From positions 432,501 through 496,500 of the forward strand of contig JAQFVV010006506.1 of the NCBI GenBank assembly GCA_028023455.1: a stretch of DNA of 64,000 nt, written 5' to 3'. This document shows, one piece after another, positions 58,064-64,000 of the stretch. How positions within the stretch are numbered: position 1 is the stretch's first letter; every line of letters begins with the position of its first letter. A program made the position numbers and the translations under genes. This DNA comes from Epiperipatus broadwayi. Taxonomy: Eukaryota > Onychophora > Udeonychophora > Euonychophora > Peripatidae. The notes under the pieces are model-generated. The model was not told the origin of the DNA. It saw only the letters and a list, made by a program, of their open reading frames with translations, and made no database searches.

Positions 58064-59821
58064 TTGTGAAATGTAAAAACACAATATTGTTTTCAAAATC
58101 TTTTAATTAATTAAAACATGTATATGTTTTCAAAGGGATTAGAGAGCTAAAAATAAAAACTCTGTTTTCATCAAAGTGTTATCATCACCTTAGATGATTC
58201 TATAAAAGGGCTGATAACATAATTAGTTCCAGTCTGGGTAATGATTTTTGAAAAGAACAGTCTGAATAGTAGATTTTTGTAAGAGCTGAACAGGAACAGC
58301 TTGGCTACTAAAATTTTTTGAGTAAGTGGCAGCAATTAGCTGACCAAAATACATAGCTGCAGTATGTTGTTGGCTGTAGCAGAGAGTTGGCAAAGTAGCT
58401 ACCATGAACTGATGTAGCTGAAGATAGAACAACAGATCCAGAGCTGCTAATATTTCCTTCACAGGAGTTTTGATTTACTTGAAGCTGGGTCACTTCTAAA
58501 TCAATAGCCTAAAAAATGAGGGCAAAATAGCTAGCAGAGTTATACAAAGCTCCTATGAAGATCTAAGGACAATCCAATAGCTGCCCTATAGTTTACTGCA
58601 GACTTTTGATTCTTGAGGCCAGGGTCACTTCAAATGGATCAACTAGCTGCTTAAATATGTTCTAGATGACAGCTTGACAATTTCTTGGACTACAAAAGGA
58701 AGCTCATGGTATGCCAAAAATTATCTGAATTATATACTTTTACCTGATGATGACAACAAACCTGGATTGATAAAAAAACAACTTGCCCAAGAAAAACACC
58801 AGCTGAATAAAGAAGTAGTTATATGTATGCTGCTGTGTCTACATATGCGAAGAGAAGCACAGATAAACTTAAATACAAAAGTGAATTGTTTTTCAATAAT
58901 TTATTTGATGGACCTTTTTAAATCTATATTTTTAAATTTAAAGACATTGATAATTCGTTAAGTTGTAACCTAATAAAAGCTTTCTAACCTCTGGAAAATT
59001 GACTATATATTTTTTAAAAGAATAAAAGAAAGTTATAATAGAATTTGTTAAACTGATTTTTTTTTAATATTGATACACACATATATATGTGAAATTTATG
59101 TGTTTTCCAGATGATTAATTATGAAAAAATATAATATTTTAACGAATTGAAATAGATAAAAGTCAGTGTGTGTATATACACACACACTCATATATGTAAA
59201 ATTTTAATATTTTTTTTGATTAAATGTCAATTCATTTTTTTAAATATTAATTGTATATTATAAATTGCACATTTGTGTGCACATATATGTAAATCAATGT
59301 AACAATTTAAATGTTGAATGGTAATTATTTAAATCTCAATGTGATCATTTGAAATTTTGTACTATAATCAAAATCAGAAAATTCACGTGCATATGTGTGC
59401 GTATATATGTCAATTGTATTGTAAATAACAATGCGTATCAGATAGACACTTATGTGTAAAATTTTGATCATTTTTTAAAATTAAATGTTAATTCAAACAT
59501 GTTTATTTTGTATCAAGCCACATGCCTGTGCGCTGAATGGGTTTTAAGTAAACCTAATTTATTAATCATGTAACTCAATGTATACTTTTCAAAATCAGAA
59601 CCCTTATAAGACCTAAATTCATTTTTATTGTTATTAATAAACTTATATTTAATTGTTGAAATGGTTTCCATCATCTCTTGTTCACATACAGTAATAAAGC
59701 TTTTGTTCTCTGAGTTAGATTTGAGCATGGGATGAATATATAAATGGGGATGTGTATTTAGTGCTTTGGGTATCCAGAGATGATCGATCATCATCCTGGT
59801 TGGTGCAAAAGAGGATACTCT
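58064..59821. other. Unassigned non-coding DNA
   Basis: 58.2-58.7 kb is less AT-rich, with recurring AGCTG and AGCTA words but no recognisable domain. A 95-codon frame (58674-58961) has no family I know. At 59.0-59.5 kb, short CATATATGTG-like runs recur. Confidence 0.45.
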
Positions 59822-60598
59822 TTAACCCTTTTCCCGCCTCTTACGAGGCCTCTCGTCGACATCTGACGTCACTCTAACTCTGCCAGTTCTTATGCTAAAA
59901 TATTTGTTTGACAGGTATTGATTAGGTTTTTAAAAGTTCTGTAAGATGGTGCCCTCTTCCGAATTATTTTAGAAGTAAAAAATCAAAAAAAACGCATTTA
60001 AACCTAAACAAAGAAAGAACATTGTCAGTCATTGGTTGTCAGCGAGCTCTCAGCCGAAAAGGCATTCTTATTGGCTGGAAAGAACAAAGAAACCGCCTGA
60101 TCAAAGAAAATAAAGAAAAACGCTGAGATTTTCATTTCGAATGCAATTTTAAGTATTAAAAAAATATAATTTGAGAAATTAAACTAGTTTTTTAAAAAAT
60201 ATACTAAAAAAACAAAATTATTTTCGAAAAATATTGAAGATTTTAGTAAAAATATTTAAGATTTAGCAAAAAGAAATCTTTACTTTTCCAGAACGTAACA
60301 TTGAAAAAAAGCGTTTGCGTCACCACTTTTTTGTTTAGACATTCGCTTTATATTTGCTGAAATTGAATATATTTTATAATAAATAAATAACAATTTATTT
60401 TTGAAAGAACTTTCATTCTCTTTCAATACCCTGAAAAATTAGTAATATACTTTTTATAAATGTATCTGAGTTGAATTTAATATTATAGGCGAATATGTTT
60501 TAACAATAGGCTTTGTCTTCAGTTTGTGAGTTGGCCAATTAAAAGATTTGATTTTTACCTCATACAACCAATAATATAATTAGCGGTTTAAGGGTTAA
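59822..60598. mobile_element. piggyBac-like non-autonomous element
   Basis: A 769-bp element (59826-60594) lies between TTAA at 59822-59825 and TTAA at 60595-60598. It begins CCCTTTTCCCGC and ends GCGGTTTAAGGG, giving imperfect terminal inverted repeats. TTAA duplication with CCC...GGG ends is the piggyBac signature. No transposase frame is present, so it would depend on an enzyme elsewhere. The first 60 bp are CpG-rich. Confidence 0.75.
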
Positions 60599-61192
60599 AG
60601 CCCATGCACTATATTTTATTTTAATCTTTATTAAAAATTTCAGTTTATAGTTGGCCAGTACATTAATAGTACTCAAGTGGCCTGAGCATTGATGATGCTC
60701 AGCATGTTTTAAATGTCCCAGCATTATTGTTTAGATTTTTCTGGTTATGTATTCTGATGGATGAGCACTTAGTTTGTGCCTCTGAATTAATGGTTAAATA
60801 ATTTCCCAAGCTGGCAAAGGCTCAATAGTTAGCCTGATCTACAGAAGACCCATTTCCAATCCAGTCACAAGGTTGACTGTTGATTTATATTTTTATTGTT
60901 CAAATCCAGCCACAAGATGGACTGCTAATTTATTGTACTGATTAATTATATTGTGGACCATTCATGATGAGTGATTATTTATTTTGAGTATTAGTATTAC
61001 TTATAATTACTTTTTGATAATGCTGTTTGATATATGATTGATAAATAATTATGCTTTTAGTTGCTCTTCTGAGGAGTGACTGGCTGATCTCACAATGATC
61101 TCACAGATTTTTGGATCTCATGTCCTCTTTCCTTCATTTTCCTACTCATATACCTACCCCATCCCATTACAATATATATATATATAATATAT
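60599..61192. other. Non-coding DNA
   Basis: Two related 25-bp words (CAATCCAGTCACAAGGTTGACTG near 60859 and AAATCCAGCCACAAGATGGACT near 60902) form a small direct repeat. No gene is recognised. Confidence 0.5.
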
Positions 61193-61200
61193 ACCGAACA

Positions 61201-61234
<34 letters not shown>

Positions 61235-61242
61235 TGTTCGGT
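61193..61242. repeat. 50-bp perfect palindrome
   Basis: ACCGAACACTGATATA runs into (TA)n and then the exact complement ending TATATCAGTGTTCGGT. It could extrude as a cruciform. Confidence 0.93.
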
Positions 61243-61380
61243 TTATATTAAGAGAGTAAATCTTCATATTTTAATGGACAGGCTTTAATCTGATGGTTGA
61301 AGAGTTGGAGATTGGAGTGGATTGAAGCCTGCTGATTAAAGTATGAAAATTTGCCATCTTAATATAAACTGAGCCCTGAT
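61231..61380. mobile_element. Short inverted-repeat (MITE-like) element
   Basis: The left arm (TCAGTGTTCGGTTTATATTA, then AATCTTCATATTTTAAT and AGGCTTTAATC) is roughly complementary to the right arm (GATTGAAGCCTG, ATTAAAGTATGAAAATTTGC and TTAATATAAACTGAGCCCTGA). The left arm end doubles as half of the 50-bp palindrome, which may be a second, partial copy abutting it. Confidence 0.7.
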
Positions 61381-61552
61381 TATATATATGTGTAGGAGAT
61401 GATAATCTAGACCAACTGATTAGTGCTGGTTTAGCATGAAATATGTATATTTGTGGTTATTTATTTTTTCTACATGTATGTGGTCATGTGTATCAGGGGT
61501 ATGAGATAATATGGATAGTTGAAGGGTGCTTGAAAATCTGAGTTTCAAATCT
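61381..61552 (+). repeat. Dispersed repeat, copy 2 (inverted to 57.4 kb)
   Basis: Matches the reverse complement of 57403-57590, starting TATATATATGTGTAGGAG and ending near GAGTTTCAAATCTCC. Confidence 0.85.
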
Positions 61553-61569
61553 CCTATGTTTATATACCC

Positions 61570-62345
61570 AATTAACTATATCTCCTCCATCCACTGGACA
61601 TTATTTACATTACATTGCACTTTTTTAAACATATACTTACATATTATAATCAAATAAATAAATAAATTTAACATATTTTACATCTTACATATACATTCAA
61701 TTTACAATAATCATTTACTTACATTCAAATATCAGCCTTTCAAGCTAATTGTGCATGCGCTTCTGTGAGTGTTAATAATAATAAATGAATACTTTCCTCT
61801 CCAATACAAGATATAGTATTTATGCAGGAATAAAATGAATCCATTTATTCCTACAACTCAAATGATTATTCCTGCATAAATACTATATCTTGTATTGGAG
61901 AGGAAAGTATTCATTTATTATTATTAACACTTGCAAAAGTGCATGCACAATTAGCTTGAAAGGCTGATATTTGAATGTAATACAACTGTAAACATGCACT
62001 ATATAAAAATAAATGCTTATTTACATATAAATAATCATTTATATAAATTAAAACTAAAAAAAAATTTTAGACCTATAATTAAAAAAAAAATTTTTTTTAC
62101 AATTTTTTTCCAAAAATAATAATAATTAAATACATATTTTATATCTCTTAAAAACATTATTTACATATTTACAATCATTTTCTACACTTTCCAATTATTT
62201 AATAAAGCCTGTTTTCCTCCTAATTTTACAGACCTTTTACTATATTTACACATTTGTCCAAGGTTTCTTAAATATACAATGTTTCATAATATATTCTCTT
62301 ATAGTAATCCTTCACATACATTATAACACTTACATTTTCTTTACA
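61570..62345 (-). pseudogene. Penelope-like element 3' half, inverted copy
   Basis: The reverse complement matches 62870-63265. Shared blocks include TTAACTATATCTCCTCCATC at the far left, TTTACATCTTACATATACAT, TTTATATCTCTTAAAA, ACATTTGTCCAAGGTTTCTT and TTCATAATATATTCTCTTAT at the right. This copy covers the end of the endonuclease frame and the 3' UTR and is interrupted by the hairpin element at 61719-61980. Confidence 0.78.
61719..61980. mobile_element. Long fold-back hairpin element
   Basis: A 262-bp inverted repeat: the left arm TTACATTCAAATATCAGCC through CCTCTCCAATACAAGATATA to TATTTATGCAGGAAT is repeated in reverse complement at the right with very few differences. The loop is about 35 bp (near 61833-61867). 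It sits inside the inverted PLE copy. Confidence 0.85.
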
Positions 62346-63265
62346 TTTCATTTTATACCCTGCATCCAAATAATGAAAATAAAAAAGAGGCATATAAACA
62401 GTAATTAAAGATGGAAGTGATTATGTAAAAATAGGTTACAAAAAGAAAGCAATCAGAAAGATTTTTGATAATAAAATAGACAGAATAAATGAGAAAACTG
62501 GAATAAGTATAGAGATAGTAAACGGATGTCTATTCCATATTCAGAAAAGGTATATAAAATATTAATGAAAGAAAAATTGCAATATAATGTAAAAATAGCT
62601 CGGAAAAATTATGTCTGTGAGTAAATGGTTAGATAATGCAGAAAACTTAAATGATGTTAGTAGTATGGTGGGGCTAGTTTATAAAATTAGCTGTGGAAAA
62701 TTCAATAAAATATATATAGGACAAATAGGAAGAGTGGCAATTAGGAGAGATAAGGAACATGATTGAGCCATTAATAGAAAGATATGAACTCATGACCATA
62801 TTTGCATTATTTGGATACAAGGCATAACATGAAATATGAAAAAAATATATGTTATAAAATATGTGAAGAATTACGATAAGAGAATATATTATGAAACATT
62901 GTATATACAAGAAAACTTGGACAAATGTGTAACTATAGTAAAAGGTCCAGCAAAATTAGAAGGAAATGGGCTTTATTAAGAAATTGAAAAGTGTAGAAAA
63001 TGATTGTAAATATTTAACAAATATTTTAAGAGATATAAAATATGTATTTAATTATTATTTTTGGAAAAAAATTGTAAATTTTTGTTTTTAATTATAGGTA
63101 TATATTTTTTTAGTTTTATTTAAATGAATATTGTAAATTATATGTGTATGTAAGATGTAAAATATGTTAAATTAATTTATTTATTTGATTATAATATATA
63201 ATTATATATTTTAAAAAAGTGCAATGGAAATAATGTCCAATAGATGGAGTAGATATAGTTAAATG
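62346..63265 (+). pseudogene. Penelope-like GIY-YIG endonuclease and 3' UTR, plus copy
   Basis: Plus-strand reading at about 62665-62760 gives MVGLVYKISCGKFNKIYIGQ then GRVAIRRDKEH. VYKISC and YIGQ are the GIY and YIG strands, and the arginine-containing helix follows. Further on, YYETLYIQENLDKCVTIVKG with a C-terminal PAKLEGNGLY ends near 62980. Several stops break it. The 3' UTR runs to about 63265. With the inverted copy at 61570-62345 it forms a head-to-head pair with 3' ends outward. Confidence 0.83.
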
Positions 63266-63530
63266 GCTATATGAACAAAGTGATTATACAGAAAGTGAGT
63301 TATTGGTTTTTATGCTAGGTTTAGGAAAAGATAAGAGGGATTTAGATATGAAGGTCATGGAGTTGACAAAGATTATGTTGTGGAAATGGGATGGAGCAGA
63401 TTATGGGAAAACTTAGGGTGGACAATGGTAAAGGAAGGTAAAGTGGCTAACAGGTTTCTCTGAGCATAGCTGCTGAGAGATTCCTGACTCCGTTTAAGGA
63501 GAAGTCACAGTGCATCACATCACATCACAT
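63266..63530 (+). other. Possible LINE 3' end with CACAT tail
   Basis: A short frame (WLYEQSDYTESELLVFMLGL) is followed by about 100 bp without coding and by a CATCACATCACATCACAT run at 63510-63528. This could be the tail of a separate LINE, with the next element starting directly after. The assignment is tentative. Confidence 0.35.
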
Positions 63531-63532
63531 AT

Positions 63533-64000
63533 GTTAGTAAAAAGATATTAGATTACTTAGAAAAAGCTCAAAGGGACGTAGGAAGACATGCATTGGATGC
63601 AGAAGTATGGACAGCAAAGGAGGCAATTCAAAGAGAAATTGGATGGTCAAGTTTTCATATGAGAGATGCAAAAAGTAAAATGAAAATGTTTGGTAGATTG
63701 CAGTTTATGGATAATAAAGGAATAGCTAAAATAGTATTTAATTGGGTTATGAGTAAAGGGCAGGTAACAAGATGGATGAGAAAAGTAATGCGGTATGCAA
63801 AAGATTTGGATAAAGAATTTATATCAGTATATTTGTACAAAAGATGAGATGATTGTGTTAAGAGAATTATTGAGTGTTATAGTAGTAAGGAATGGGATAA
63901 AAGAATAAATTTATTAATAAAGACTAGGGAGTTAGAGAGATGGAGAAATAGTATGGAGAGTAAAAAGAGTTTAAATATATATAGAAATAAACAGAATATT
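63533..64000 (+). pseudogene. LINE reverse-transcriptase protein, C-terminal region, runs off the window
   Basis: The frame gives KKILDYLEKAQRDVGRHALD, then EAIQREIGWSSFHMRDAKSK and MKMFGRLQFMDN. This E-x-x-Q-R-x-V/I-G-R with GWSSF-x-x-R-x-A-x-SK pattern is the region after the RT core in a group of LINEs common in invertebrates. An in-frame stop at about 63845 is followed, in the same frame, by INLLIKTRELERWRNSMESK and SLNIYRNKQ, which fits the continuing family pattern. The copy is therefore broken but long. The RT core is missing upstream. Confidence 0.75.

Overview
This is a very AT-rich stretch of a eukaryotic nuclear genome, most likely an invertebrate animal. I infer that from the long microsatellites, the mix of RTE-, CR1/Jockey- and zf-RVT-type LINEs, Ty3/gypsy, piggyBac-like and Penelope-like (PLE) remnants, and the absence of any compact or operon-like gene layout. 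The species cannot be named from the sequence. I found no convincing host protein gene and no tRNA, rRNA or CRISPR. Nearly every long open reading frame belongs to a decayed mobile element or is a microsatellite artefact.

The main discovery is a set of hammerhead-ribozyme-bearing repeats resembling animal retrozymes. At least six separate insertions (3.2-4.6, 19.0-19.3, 27.1-27.4, 43.0-43.2, 43.3-44.5 and 49.7-53.0 kb) are each bounded by a 12-14 bp target-site duplication. Five of them carry type I hammerhead motifs: a CUGAUGA-type core, stem II, GAAA, a short palindromic stem III ending in the GUC cleavage triplet, and a two-part stem I. The fifth of the six in size, the 43.0 kb copy, has lost its ribozyme. 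Two sequence families (units of about 455-466 bp and 441 bp) preserve the same fold by compensatory changes. The best example is a 3.3-kb array at 49.7-53.0 kb: almost identical 466-bp units, about three in minus and four in plus orientation, lying back to back inside the reverse-transcriptase gene of an RTE LINE.

The likely mobiliser is also present as relics. GIY-YIG endonuclease segments of Penelope-like elements occur at 16.2-17.2, 18.8-19.1, 32.6-33.8 and 61.6-63.3 kb. Three of these loci have the same outward-facing inverted layout as the ribozyme repeats. A decayed hammerhead-like fold also lies beside the 32-kb PLE.

Layout: 0-3.2 kb AT-rich; 3.2-4.6 ribozyme element; 6.3-9.9 degenerate Ty3/gypsy element; 16-19.3 PLE relics and a ribozyme element; 19.9-21.1 RTE LINE; 23.2 MITE and tandem duplications; 26-26.7 duplicated unit; 27.1 ribozyme element; 30.6-31.8 LINE 3' end between two AAT arrays; 32-35 PLE; 37.0 RTE tail; 37.4-37.9 degenerate 130-bp tandem repeat; 38.8 and 47.0 MITEs; 41.6-43.3 CR1/Jockey-like LINE; 43.0-44.5 two ribozyme elements; 45.3-46.4 degenerate tandem repeat; 49.4-53.9 RTE LINE split by the ribozyme array; 57.8 AGT array; 59.8-60.6 piggyBac-like MITE; 61-63.3 inverted repeats and PLE; 63.5 to the end, the C-terminal part of a LINE reverse-transcriptase protein running off the window.
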